A DNA stretch of 64,000 nucleotides, from contig CM075189.1 in NCBI GenBank assembly GCA_037577475.1, positions 21,166,339 through 21,230,338 of the forward strand, read 5' to 3'. The stretch's first letter is position 1, and every line of letters starts with the position of its first letter. The DNA is from Chaunax sp. Z400 (Eukaryota > Chordata > Actinopteri > Lophiiformes > Chaunacidae). The notes beneath the pieces were generated by a model that was not told the origin of the DNA, made no database searches, and saw nothing but the letters and a program-made list of their open reading frames with translations. Of the stretch, positions 13,501 through 23,099 are shown in pieces. The position numbers were made by a program, and so were the translations under genes.

Positions 13501-15650
13501 AAATTGGCCACAGGCGTGAATGTGAGTGTGAATGGTTGCTGCTCTATGTGTTGGCCCTGTGATGAACTGGCGACTCGTCCAGGGTGAGCCTCGCCACCCT
13601 CCCAAAGTCAGCAGGGATAGGCTGCACTGCCTTGGATGACAGACATATTCTTCTACAGTGTTTCACCTGACTCAATAAATCGATTCAATATACATCAATT
13701 CAATTATCTACTTTATGGAGTGAAGCCTTCACGCTCAGGCAGACAACTTGAGCTGCTGTGTACACACATACGCACACGACATGCTTAATTCTCCTCAATC
13801 ATCAACAAACACAGCCTCCCAATTTGGTGGTCTATTTAAGGTGCAACAATTTCCCATCTCTCCCTCTGCCTGTCAATGCTGCTGCTGCTCTGCGTACGAC
13901 TGACTGAAATATAACGAAGTTTATCTATCTAGTCTTGTGAGTGTTGTTGTAATTATAGTGCGGTGCAGCATAGCAGTACTAATATTTGGTAGTGTTATAA
14001 CATTTCAAGATGTCTTGCAGACAAAATAAATAAATATATAAAATAGACAAACAAACATGGGTGATCAAATAACCATCTCCAACTCTGGTTGGTGCACATC
14101 AAGAATGTCTGGAAAGAGGGACAAACATTGACAACCGATCTGTGTGATGCTTAACCAGCCGGGTTTATGACCAATCACACCAGTGACACACTTTTTCTCC
14201 ACTCACCCTGAGGCTGTACTGAATTTCTGGAATGTTCTGTTCAGCTTTTAGGGTTCCACTGCCTCTCATGCTCTTCTTCAACTCCTCAATCTGAATGGGT
14301 GGCAAACGGAAGTCACTCACATCGGTCTCGAAGTCAATCTCTGGCTTACCGTCTTTGGCCCTTCAAGATAACGTCAGAGGGAGCTGCTGTTAAAACAGGT
14401 AAGGGCTTGCCCGGTGATGGAAGGAGTCAAAAACGGAGTAAAAAAATATTCTTCCAGTATTTCCGTTTATTTTGTCACCAGCAAATGCAGTGCAAAAATG
14501 AAAAAAGTGAATGGTGGTTATATGTACAAAAGAATTTTTTTTTTTTTTACAAAAGAGAAAGATAAAACACTTCAAGAGCAGAAAAACTGTTAACAAGATA
14601 ACAATCTTAATTGGCCTCTCTCTATAGGCCTCTAAAACGGACAGCACTTCCACAGACAGGTCATACATACACTCTCCCAGAAGAGTTTGGGTTTGGAAAT
14701 TGCGATGCCTTGCATGGATTTGTCTAAAAGAATGCTTAAACAAATATGTGTGTGTCTTATTTGCCTCTGTTTGAGTCCGTGTTTGCATACTCATCAGTCT
14801 CACAAGCTATACACAAGGCCTACTCTCAATAAATGCAGCTACAAACACAAACCAAGGAGATGGTAAGCTTAGAATTAAGACTGGAAGGAGGGGAAACCAT
14901 CTGAACTGGCTCTGCACAAAGTTAGCACAATCTGGCTGCCAGCAGCCGTGAAGCTCACTAGTTACCAAATTATGTTGTTTAATCGCTACAAAAACCATAG
15001 TGTAAAAATTACAATTTATGAGGCAAATTATGATAGCAGATGAACTTAAAAGGTCCCTTTGGACACAGCCAGGCTTGTTATTTCCCCCTGCTTTCAGTCT
15101 TTATGCTAAGTTAAGCTAACTGTCTCCTGTCTAGGGCTGGCGTTGAATGGACATCTATGAGAAAGGTAATATTCTTATGGTGTGAAAAAAATAAAACAGG
15201 TGAAAAAAAATCTCTAAATATTTACTTAAAACCAGACTTTAGAAAGAGCAAATGAACGATTCAGACCTGCGGATGTTCCAGATTAATATCTTGGTGCCTT
15301 TTTTGGAGGGAATGGAGTCGAAGTGAGCATAAATTTGCCCCAAGGAGGTGATGATGGAGTTTTCAAGGATAGCCGCCAGGCTGGCCTGCGAGTCCTCAGT
15401 TATCACCAGAGATTGTAACACTGAGTTAAGGTCAGAACACACAGAAGCTAGCAAGGTGACAGATGTATTTTCTAACAACCAATGTGAAGAAACTGTTTTA
15501 TGACCCTTTATTTAGTTTGAAACTCATTTCCTGTTTTCACTGCCTTCAACTTGAGTCTATTTGCATTTAAGTCAATCCCACCGTGACAAACATTTTGATA
15601 GTTTATAGAAATTATATCAAGAAATCATGACTAGTGCTGATCCTGAACCA

Positions 15651-15686
<36 letters not shown>

Positions 15687-18600
15687 CACATCTTCATATT
15701 TTCTTCAGTCTCATGCCCCGTTGTTTCAAGAAGGATATTGGTTTGTTGTCTGAAGGGGACAATAGGGACAATGACAGCCTGAGCCTTGATGTTTTCCAGG
15801 TAAGTCTGAGATAGCATTCCCACAGTCTGGCAGCCACCATTCTTGGTGAAGATGAGCGCATCACGACCCAGACGCATGGAGCCAGACTTGAAACCATTCC
15901 CGTATATTCCGATGGCTTGCCGAACGCTCTTGCTTGAACCCTTTTCTGTAAAACCAAAGCTAGACATAGGATTGAAGGGGAGGTTAAGGAGGTAAGAATG
16001 TGTTTGTGTGTATATTAGAGATATGGGCTACTGTAAATTCTGCTTATTGTCATTGTAGATTAAACTAATCAATAGTCATTTAGACTATCAAATGTCACAA
16101 ATACAGAAATTTTCCAGAGCCAACTGTGTCTCCATATTACTTGTTTTTGTGGGAGCATGTATGTGTGTATGTATATTGATATGAGAAAGATTAACCAAAC
16201 AAAACATGGAGTCTAAAACTGCTGGTGTGTCACTCCCGCTTGGTGGTTTTAACACAACAGAGGGACATTATCGGTGTATGTAACATGCTAATAAACTGTT
16301 GTTTTTTTTTTTCATTTACTTGTCAACTTCTTTTACCTGAGCATCTTGTGCAGTTTGTTGGGGGTCATGCCGCTCCCATTATCAGTGAATGTTAAACAGA
16401 GCTGATCGTCTTCTTCAACAACGTCTATCCAGATCTGCTTAGCGGATACACCAGGATCTGTTGCATTGTCTAAAACACAAGAGAGAAAAATCAAACAAGA
16501 AGGAAAGAGGAATGATTGTGGGGTGGAGGGATTTTCTCACTGATTGATTCTGTGTTTTTTGCTAGGTTGTCTAAAGGAAGATATGCCTCTAGCTATTCAA
16601 GCCTGGCTTTTTTAAAATTGTGATGACTGCTTTTCTTAGATACATGACAAATTTACCAAGAAGATTTAATGGAGAATGTGGGTCTTTTTTTAAGTGTTTT
16701 GTTAGCGCAGTGCATTTATACTTCTCGTGATATCACTGCACTCAAAGTACGCATGTCCACTAAGATCCTGGAACATGCAGTGACATGTGTACAAAGCAGG
16801 AAACTGATAGGTTTAATCAGACATTTGGAATTTAAAATATGATGTGTACAAATGTTCTGGTAGGAAACCTCTGTGTCAAGTTTTCCATTTTCAAATGGAA
16901 AATATGCAGTGTCGCCTCCCAGTTTGATGAATGAAAGGTATTTATAGATCTAAAGCAGACACTCTTGGGTTGCAGTCCACTGGTGGGCCTCAGAGCAGCA
17001 TCAACTGGCCGGCATCAACGACAAATAACAAAACACGACAACAAATCAAAAAACACAATGACAAATAACAAAACACGACAACAAATCAAAAAATACAACA
17101 GCAAGTCACCAAACACAACATAAAGTTGCAAAACACAACAACTCACAACAAAGAACAAATTGCAAATAAAATTAGCTAAAGAGAGGAAACCATCACAGGA
17201 GGGGAAAACTATGCAACCAATGGCCGAAACACTAACAAAACACCTGCAAAATGTACAACATGTATTTTAAATGTCATGTACTCATTCTCTATTGCCTTGT
17301 ATAATGAGCACAATTAACTATTTTTTGCTTCAATTAGCTGTTTATTCTGACAACATATTCATATTAGGTCTCTAACAGCCAGCTTTGTAGTAATATGCTC
17401 TACCAAGTGCTAAAATGCAACCGAGGTCTCTCAGACATTTCTCTGAGTGCAATACTGAGAGCAGGCTGTCGAAACCCCTCACAGGGTGGGTGTAAACATG
17501 GACTCATTAGTTGCATTGGTCTATAAGACAGTTCACCAAGTTCATAACAAAAATTTGTGTCTGCTGGGTCCATTATGGCCAGTTCATTCTGTCATGTTAC
17601 AGCTAAATCAGAGTAGGACACATGTACAGACACAAGACACAGCAGCAGTGAACAAAGGTGAAGAGAAACTCAAAGTCCATAAACAAGAAAAACTAAAGTC
17701 CAATAAACAAAAAATCAAGCAGGTTAAAAAAAATACTCAAATCAAAACTCCAGGGGTCGAGCAAAATCCAGAATACTGGCAAAATAATAAAGTAAGAAAA
17801 CTTAGAAGAGAAAATGAAGGAATACAAGAGAGAAGGCTGGAACGTCGAACTAGGGGAAATGGGAAAGGGGAAAACACAAAGACTAAATACACAGAGTGAC
17901 GATGGGGGCACAGGTGAAAATGATGAACAGTTTTCACAAAGGCAGAAAGTGTGACGCACAAGATACAACATGGAGAGAATAATTTTCAAAATAAAAGAGG
18001 AAACTAAATACAGAAGCATGACAGTGAGCTCAACAAATGACTGTAAAGCAAACCATCACAAGAGCAGTTGATATTGAATTTGTAAGCCCTCTTCAACATA
18101 CCAACTGCAGAAATAACACTTTTACCAATGAAAACAAACTTACTGAAGTATTCTAGCAGAGCTTATTACCAATCAAAATACTAATTGTGCACACAGACAA
18201 AAAAATTGTGTCAGAATCACCCAGCCTATATCCACGTTTGTGATCTCATCTGGCTTAGATTTATAGTTTCCTAGCCTTAATTAACTTATTTCAGGTTTCT
18301 TTACCATGTTAGTAGCACAACCATCTCAAGGCAAGGCGGAACCTTTACACATATATATTCAAATATATTCCTGCATCTTCTTTTTTTATGCTATTGGCCT
18401 CCATCTTATTGGTGTATTGATGTGGAGCTTTATCCTCATTAATTATAATATATAATCTCTATCCACGTCAGCCACCCAGCACCCTATTTTTCCATTATCT
18501 ATTAAAAGATCTTTATCTCTTAAAAAAAAGCAAACAATTCTTTAACCTGTGCTCTCTCACTCATGCTCAATGTTTTTAATGTGTATACCAAATCCATATT

Positions 18601-21209
18601 TCTGTCAAATTATTCCTCATCACCTCTCTTCGTGTCCAATACCTCCTATACAACTAATAGCTACATTTAAAAAAAAAATGTTCTGCATGATTGAAAAGAC
18701 CTGGCCAAGGTGATAATTTACTGGGTCTAATTAATGTCCTACTGAAACAACTGACGATGCCACGATTCCCGAAAAAACTTATGTGAACGCGTGGTTGGGA
18801 TGCTATGGTCGGAACTCTGCAGACACGTGCAGCACAGATGTTCCAGATGTTATGGCTGATTGCAAAGTGGACGGAGATCACATTTAGTGACAAGTCCGGA
18901 TTTAACTTGTACACAGCTGGTGGTCGTTGGCGTTTGTACCATCGCCGCGGGGACCGCTATCCTGCCGCATACGTCCAGGAAGTGGATCGTTTGGTGGTGG
19001 TGTCAGGATGTAGGGGGGCACTGGTAATGGATGACAGTCAGAACTTGTCCAGATCCACGGTACACGGATAGCCCTCCGTAACCGAAATATGGTCCTAGGT
19101 CCACACGTCATTCCCAGGATACAGCAATCAGGCATCACCTTCATGCATGACAATGCCAGACCACATGTGGCTCATGTCTTGTCAGGAGTAGCCTACCTGG
19201 ACCTGAACAATGTCGCTGTCCTTCCTTGGCCAGCATAATCACAGATCTCAACCCAATAAGAGCATCTGTGCGACGTTCAGGATCACCGGGTGAGAGAGAG
19301 AGATCCTGCTCCAGCAACACATGAACAACTTGTCACAGCTCTGCAGGAAGAATGGCATGTCATCCTACAAGTCCAGAGTAACATCTTATCCATTCAGGAG
19401 GTGTGAAGTAGTGATAAATGCTGGAGGTAGACACCAGGTACTGAGTGTTATTGTTCTCTGTCTCACCATCCACACTTTTTGACTCGTAAACACGAAGGCA
19501 AAAACCACTAATCTGCACAAAAATGTGCAAGGGGTGAATAAAGATGTGTGAACCATAATTTGCCTTTGATATTTAATATGAACAGCATGGCATGACATTA
19601 AAAAAAATGCGTTTCTACTGTTGGTCAGTATATTTTAAGAAAATTTTGTTTTTTCCAAGTTTGTTTTGTGGCACAACAGTGAGCTATGAACAGCATGCAA
19701 GGGGAGAAATAAGACTGATAGTGACAGTTTGGTGCAATGCCGATGTTTTGCTGACTTCTGCATGCCTGCCAAGAATTGCATGTTCATCAGGTAGGCCTAC
19801 GGTTTTCTTGGCACTGAGTTTGACAGCGCCTACTGTATGTGACACTAGTAATCTTCCTGCATATAAATTAGAATAGAATAGAATAGACAGCGTTTATTGT
19901 CATTATACAGTGTACAATGAAATTAAAGGCTATCAAAATGCTACATTTACTTAGTCTAATAAAATATTGATGATCATACACATTAGATCATTTCTCATCA
20001 TTGAAGAACACTCACTAAGAAAATGTCAGCCTTTCATTTGCATGCAGTTTTCAGCTGTCATGCAGCACCAGGCCGACAGTTTGGAAAACAGGCTCAACAA
20101 TCAATAGTATGACACTCCCACTGCTTCATGCTCAGCAGCCAACAGATTGCCAACACGTCTTACAGTAGTACAAGGGCGCGGAGTGGAGGAATGACAGTGT
20201 TGACAGCACAGATGTAGACCCTTTGTACTGTGTATGTATCCAATGATTGATAACGTGCTCTGGTCCAAACTGTGTCCCTTTTAACACAGACATCTATTCT
20301 TATGGTGATATAGGATTGTACCGAGTTCAATAACTTAAAAAAAAAAAAAAAATTAGGCCTACTTAGAGAGGGGAACATTTTTTTTTAATCTTGTGCGCAC
20401 AAGTTATTATCTTATGATTATCTTGTGGGAACAAGATAATGTTTTTGTGAGCATAATTACTGATTATTCATCAGCGGTTTTTTTTCAGATGAACACACCT
20501 ATCATGTACGGAGTCCCGTACTTTCCATTATATCATGGCTGTATTCATCTGAAAAGACGCTAATGAATGATCAGTAATTCATCTTGTGCGCACAAAAACA
20601 TTAGCTTTGTGCGCACAAGATAAAAAAAAATTGCCCTTATGGAACTTTATGGGCTCCGTAAGAATCTTATAATCTTGGGAACACTTTCATTCTAAGGAGA
20701 TGAGTAAGAACCAGTAAGTGACAATAGTCATTACCTTCTCAACAGAGCCTAATGAATACTTACGGCGCTATGACACAGTCCATTGTCGACATTGTGTGAT
20801 GAGTGCACCCATGTAACTAATGTCTATTGAACACAGAGGGCGGAGGAGTCCATGACATGAAACAGGTACAGCGCACTGCAGCAGCAACAAGTGCGAAGGA
20901 CAAATCGAAGTTTTTAATCTGATTCCTTCGTGCATGACCTACCTGTTAACTCTGCCACCGCGCTGAAGGGCCAGGTATGACTTGTAGAGTTGCTGTTCAG
21001 GAAGGAAGGACTCATCTGGAAAAGGGTTAGAAAAAAAAACAAAAAAAACAACAACAACAACTGTCAGTCTTCAGCTTGTTATTCTTCTGCCACTACAGCA
21101 AAAGCCATTTTGTAAGTAAACATCACACAGAAGGCACATCATGTCAAAATATAAAGATACAAATACATACAGAACTCAGACGAATCCCATGCTCGCTTAA
21201 CCGCGCCAT
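4585..21209 (-). CDS. morc3: MORC-family CW-type zinc-finger ATPase, MORC3-like (18 exons)
   Basis: Exons: 21171-21209, 20943-21015, 16337-16469, 15739-15959, 15267-15414, 14207-14360, 12825-12953, 12367-12486, 12146-12249, 11829-11957, 10875-10991, 9233-9310, 8252-8500, 6726-7173, 6047-6232, 5359-5544, 4996-5117, 4585-4741; 930 aa. Residues 1-256 form a GHKL ATPase: FSAVAELTDNA puts Glu35 and Asn39 at the MORC3 catalytic and Mg-binding positions, then DNGSGM, YGNGFKSGSMRLG and KKGTKILIWN. An S5-like transducer follows (YLKPRTQIILRG, HYGIMMYHKNRLIK, GVIGIIECNFLKP). Residues ~417-456 are the CW finger (WLQCEECLKWR...NWTC), a reader of methylated H3K4 in the family. Then come acidic repeats (~482-564, 715-838), a coiled coil near 680-700 and a C-terminal helix (LRAIRSNMVVLLTALLPQL). 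Family knowledge: MORC3 is a nuclear, PML-body ATPase that limits virus growth and interferon expression. Some stretches resemble MORC4, so the paralogue call is not certain. Confidence 0.88.
5260..6643. repeat. Tandem duplication of ~690 bp carrying MORC3 exons 15 and 16
   Basis: Unit 1 (about 5260-5948) and unit 2 (about 5949-6643) are collinear at an offset of 688 bp, becoming 695 bp after a 7-nt insertion near 6306-6312. I count only a handful of substitutions (for example near 5812/6499 and 5910/6605), so identity is about 99%. Each unit holds one 186-nt exon (62 codons, phase 0 at both ends, translation apparently identical) plus flanking intron. Because the exon length is a multiple of three and phases are symmetric, copy number can change without breaking the frame. 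Confidence 0.93.
8252..8500 (-). repeat. Asp-rich segment of MORC3 exon 13, parent of exons 15/16
   Basis: Exon 13 encodes MGCHLG, then twelve consecutive Asp from a (GAT/GAC)n tract, then AHTEQKPLVRTALIND and an acidic Glu/Asn-rich tail. Exons 15 and 16 repeat GCHLE, six Asp and AHTQQKPL with high nucleotide identity, and this identity continues into their downstream intron. The codon run is a coding trinucleotide microsatellite (ATC)n on the plus strand at about 8430-8467, with shorter versions at 5386-5401 and 6074-6089. Confidence 0.85.
9819..9990 (+). repeat. Dispersed fish repeat, copy 1 (in MORC3 intron 11/12 region)
   Basis: This stretch, with core 'ggagaacatgcaaactccac' and 'gtggatttgaacccaggacc', belongs to a very common fish dispersed repeat. 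A second copy lies in the opposite orientation at 13400-13630. The ORF that crosses it is not a host gene. It lies in the intron between exons 12 and 11, followed by an (ATT)n tract at 9970-10004. Confidence 0.6.
10465..10486. repeat. Poly-C / poly-G tract of 22
   Basis: An uninterrupted run of 22 C lies in the intron between MORC3 exons 12 and 11. On the gene strand it is poly-G. The length may be a sequencing or assembly approximation. Confidence 0.9.
12487..12824 (-). other. MORC3 intron 7: U12-type GT-AG intron
   Basis: The donor is GTATCCTTTC (12824-12815), an exact match to the minor-spliceosome consensus. The branch motif CCTTAAC is at 12500-12506 and the AG acceptor ends at 12487, 14 nt after the branch adenosine, with no long polypyrimidine tract. 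The joined protein reads YKPHFN-KEKVKMTFG, which aligns without gaps to the family. Intron phase is 0. Confidence 0.82.
13400..13630 (-). repeat. Dispersed fish repeat, copy 2 (inverted)
   Basis: The motifs 'gtggagtttgcatgttctcc', 'ggtgactctaaattggccac' and 'gatgaactggcgactcgtcc' are the standard core of this repeat family; the first is the reverse complement of the copy at 9.8-10.0 kb. The copy sits in the MORC3 intron between exons 7 and 6 (12954-14206), an otherwise featureless stretch. Confidence 0.6.
15415..15738 (-). other. MORC3 intron 4: U12-type AT-AC intron
   Basis: The exon 4-5 junction has no usable GT donor that preserves the protein. Instead the intron begins ATATCCTTCT at 15738-15729 (U12 5' splice consensus RTATCCTTT) and ends TGTTAC|AATC at 15415. 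A CCTTAAC branch motif lies at 15425-15431, with its branch adenosine 11 nt before the intron end. Splicing here gives VPFRQQTK-SLVITEDS, the same length as other MORC proteins over this stretch, with phase 1 on both sides. Forcing GT-AG splicing adds about 20 residues that look like translated intron. Confidence 0.85.
15654..15682. repeat. (CA)n microsatellite inside the U12 AT-AC intron
   Basis: A run of AC dinucleotides lies in MORC3 intron 4, about 55 nt downstream of the U12 donor on the gene strand. It creates a misleading GT-rich run of false GT donors for ordinary gene finders. Confidence 0.9.
17014..17155. repeat. Minisatellite with 40-bp period in MORC3 intron 2
   Basis: The units starting 'gacaaataacaaaacacgac' recur at 17020 and 17060 and then decay into related AACAAATCAAAAAACACAAC-like units to about 17155. 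The 4.5-kb intron 2 (16470-20942) otherwise holds the Tc1-like and palindromic elements listed separately; the ORF at 17486-17899 in it is low-complexity, Lys-rich and not supported as a gene. Confidence 0.7.
18700..19420 (+). pseudogene. Degraded Tc1/mariner-like transposase
   Basis: The plus strand encodes, with stops and frameshifts, the DDE domain of a Tc1-like transposase: KWTEITFSDKSGFNLYTAGGRWRLYHRRGDRY near 18860-18960 (first catalytic Asp in FSD), HDNARPHVAHV near 19146-19180 (second Asp), a broken SPIEHLWD block near 19245-19270 with Glu still present, and a tail with ALQEEWHVI. The N-terminal HTH part is not recognisable. The element lies in MORC3 intron 2 in antisense orientation and cannot encode an active enzyme. 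Terminal inverted repeats were not resolved. Confidence 0.75.
19864..19925. repeat. Fish retroposon tail-like repeat (gaatagaatagaatag...)
   Basis: The sequence 'agaatagaatagacagcgtt' with 'tattgtcatta' and 'acaatgaaatt' is a widespread fish dispersed repeat end. Similar end sequences occur at 38069-38110 and 61349-61400 ('aagataagat..ctttatt' type). Only a short piece is present. Confidence 0.45.
20360..20665. mobile_element. Palindromic MITE-like element
   Basis: Two arms face each other around a ~30-bp centre near 20500: the left arm has 'cttgtgcgcacaag' at 20390-20403, 'ataatgtttttgtgagcata', 'actgattattcatcagcg' and 'cagatgaacac'; the right arm has the reverse complements 'attcatctgaaaagacgct', 'aatgatcagtaattcatctt' and 'cttgtgcgcacaagat' near 20610-20628. 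Long imperfect inverted repeats without coding capacity are typical of a MITE. It lies about 300 bp inside MORC3 intron 2 from exon 2. Confidence 0.65.
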
Positions 21210-21300
21210 GTTTTGCGACTGAGTACTCTCTCGCTTATGGTGTCTACTTTCTGCAGTCGCGCAACAAGTAATGGGCGTTACGTCATCTGGGCTGTATTGT
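21210..21300 (-). promoter_or_regulatory. MORC3 proximal promoter with CRE-like site
   Basis: The 90 bp upstream of the MORC3 ATG are CpG-bearing (TCGCGCAAC, GGGCG) and include TTACGTCA at 21278-21285, equal to TGACGTAA on the gene strand, a CREB/ATF-type octamer about 70-75 bp from the start codon. There is no TATA box in an obvious place. The site is seen directly; its use is inferred. Confidence 0.5.
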
Positions 21301-21439
21301 CAACGGAAGGCTTTATGAGAGATGAAGAAATTCACAGGGTCTCTGGAGCGCACAGTCTGAAAGATGACTCAAGCATTTTATTTTATTATATTTTATGATA
21401 GGTGTTATAATGTATTTTAATAAATTACTAATATTCTTT

Positions 21440-21462
21440 GAAACTGAAACCGAAACTTTTCC
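21440..21462. promoter_or_regulatory. Interferon-stimulated response element-like cluster upstream of MORC3
   Basis: Three consecutive GAAANN units (GAAACT, GAAACC, GAAACT) followed by TTTCC lie 230-255 bp upstream of the MORC3 start codon. The last two units match the ISRE consensus GAAANNGAAACT bound by ISGF3 and IRFs. A looser GAAAGAGAA lies about 60 bp further out (near 21519). The position suits interferon induction of the gene, in line with the family's link to antiviral defence, but induction is inferred. Confidence 0.65.
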
Positions 21463-21616
21463 TTGACCTGAAAACCATGACTAATAGGATAGTTTCTCTC
21501 AGTGTATCTCTCTGAGAATTGAAAGAGAATAGTTGTGGGGAAAAATTAAGGAAATGTGGCACCAATTAACATAATTTGCTGTCATAATTCGGCAAAATAA
21601 CTGTAGGTCTGTCATC

Positions 21617-21964
21617 ATGACCAAGCTTCGAAAAGCATTCTCTGCAGAGCTCTGTGAAATAGTTGCCATCAGACTGATACTTCAGCATTGCTGTGAAGAA
21701 TGCTTCCATCAAGCTGTAGTCAGAACCAGTGGCTTACCAATAGATAATATGTCACAACTATTGTTGCAAAGATACACAGACAGGAATGTTAGGATGAATA
21801 ATGTGACTCAAGATGTTCTACAACTTAGTATTATGAATGAGATAAAGACAAGGATGGATCTAGGATTTTTTTTTGCAGAAAACATAATACATAAGAGACT
21901 TTTTTCCCCCAAATATGTAACACATGGACTTAAAACAGGTAATGTATATTATTACAGCATATAG
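21617..21964 (+). other. Unrecognised 115-codon open frame
   Basis: An ATG-initiated frame of 115 codons begins MTKLRKAFSAELCEIVAIRL. I recognise no domain. It lies upstream of MORC3 on the opposite strand and about 120 bp from the hAT remnant, so it may be transposon-derived or chance. No splice sites or promoter were identified that would make it a gene. Confidence 0.15.
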
Positions 21965-22088
21965 CACAGATTAGAACAGAAAATCTGACAGTTAGCTTAG
22001 CCACTGAGGTGAGGGCAGCTTTAAAGGTTGTGCTTACAAACAACTAATTATGACTATAAGCAAAATCCAGACACAATTTAGTTGACTC

Positions 22089-22400
22089 TCAAAACAGAAC
22101 AATTGAGTGGTTTTTATGACTGGAACTGAAACACCTCACAAATTCATTAATATGTAACGTCTTTGCCCATCTAGACTCAGCGCTCATAACCGCAAGATGA
22201 CTCAAACGGTTACCTACCATTGTTCTTCTCAAGTGGTTTTTAAGAAAGCCTAGGGCTGAAACGCTTTTCTCACCTGAAGCACTACTGACAGGTATTAAAA
22301 TAGCAATCCTACCTAGCCAATAAGCTCTTGAAATGTAGTATCGGATGACAAGTGATACCTGCTCTTTCTTCTGAAGGTCTCTGGTTTCATCAGCAATCAT
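22089..22400 (-). pseudogene. hAT-family transposase remnant with internal deletion
   Basis: The minus-strand reading starts with ADETRDLQKKEQVSLVIRYY, typical of the catalytic middle of TTF/ZMYM-type hAT transposases, and then jumps to IPVSSASGEKSVSALGFLKNHLRRTMVGNRLSHLAVMS, the C-terminal hAT dimerisation region. Several hundred residues normally separate these blocks, so most of the gene has been deleted. No intact N-terminal zinc finger is present. It sits about 0.9 kb upstream of MORC3. Confidence 0.75.
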
Positions 22401-23099
22401 ACAGAATTTTCTTTTTCAGTGTATTAAATAGTATAATAAGTTCATTGCTCTTTGCTAGTGTGTTTTCATTATTATGCTATTATATTAGTTCATAAAATGT
22501 TTTTAAAATGACAAAAATATAATTCGTCACAATCTTTCTCTGGGACAATATATCATCCACCAGAAGTAGTTATCATTACAGGTCTCTGTATACATACAGT
22601 AAATGCATGTCAATCAATGTACAGTTCACTAAAGTTCCATTAACAACATTAACAGGATGAAAACATATGCATACCATCAGGTCCTAGGGGTGCAGACTAA
22701 TCACATTTTAAAGAAAAGACTCAGTGCTTGAGACATTCAGTTAGAGCTCTGGTAGACATGAGAATGCACTGCACAGCAAAACCAAACCTCGTCACCACGA
22801 GGGACAAAAATTCAGGTAATTACTTAAATAAATTCTCACTAGTGTGTCCATTTGTGACCCTCAGTGTTATGTTACATGTTACTGTTGCAATAGTTACAAG
22901 TTCTTTGGAATGCAGTTACATTTGACCTGTTTACCTGTCATTGTCTCAAGTGTTTTCTGACCTGGTAAAGATGTTTGGAGTTGCCCTACTCTGGACCTTG
23001 TCTGGTGTCTGCTCTCTCTCTTACTGTCCTGTCTCTCACTGCGGAAGAGGATTAGGGCCAAATGAAAATTGTTTTTAGAATTCTGACTTTAAAATCAGA

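Noticed and set aside
15617..15738. Extension of MORC3 exon 4 through NILLETTGHETEEN to a GT donor
   Set aside because: It adds residues missing from all MORC proteins and runs into a (CA)n tract; the AT-AC splice fits exactly.
17486..17899. 137-codon plus-strand frame, Lys/Gln-rich
   Set aside because: Low complexity, inside MORC3 intron 2 on the opposite strand, no domain or splice support.
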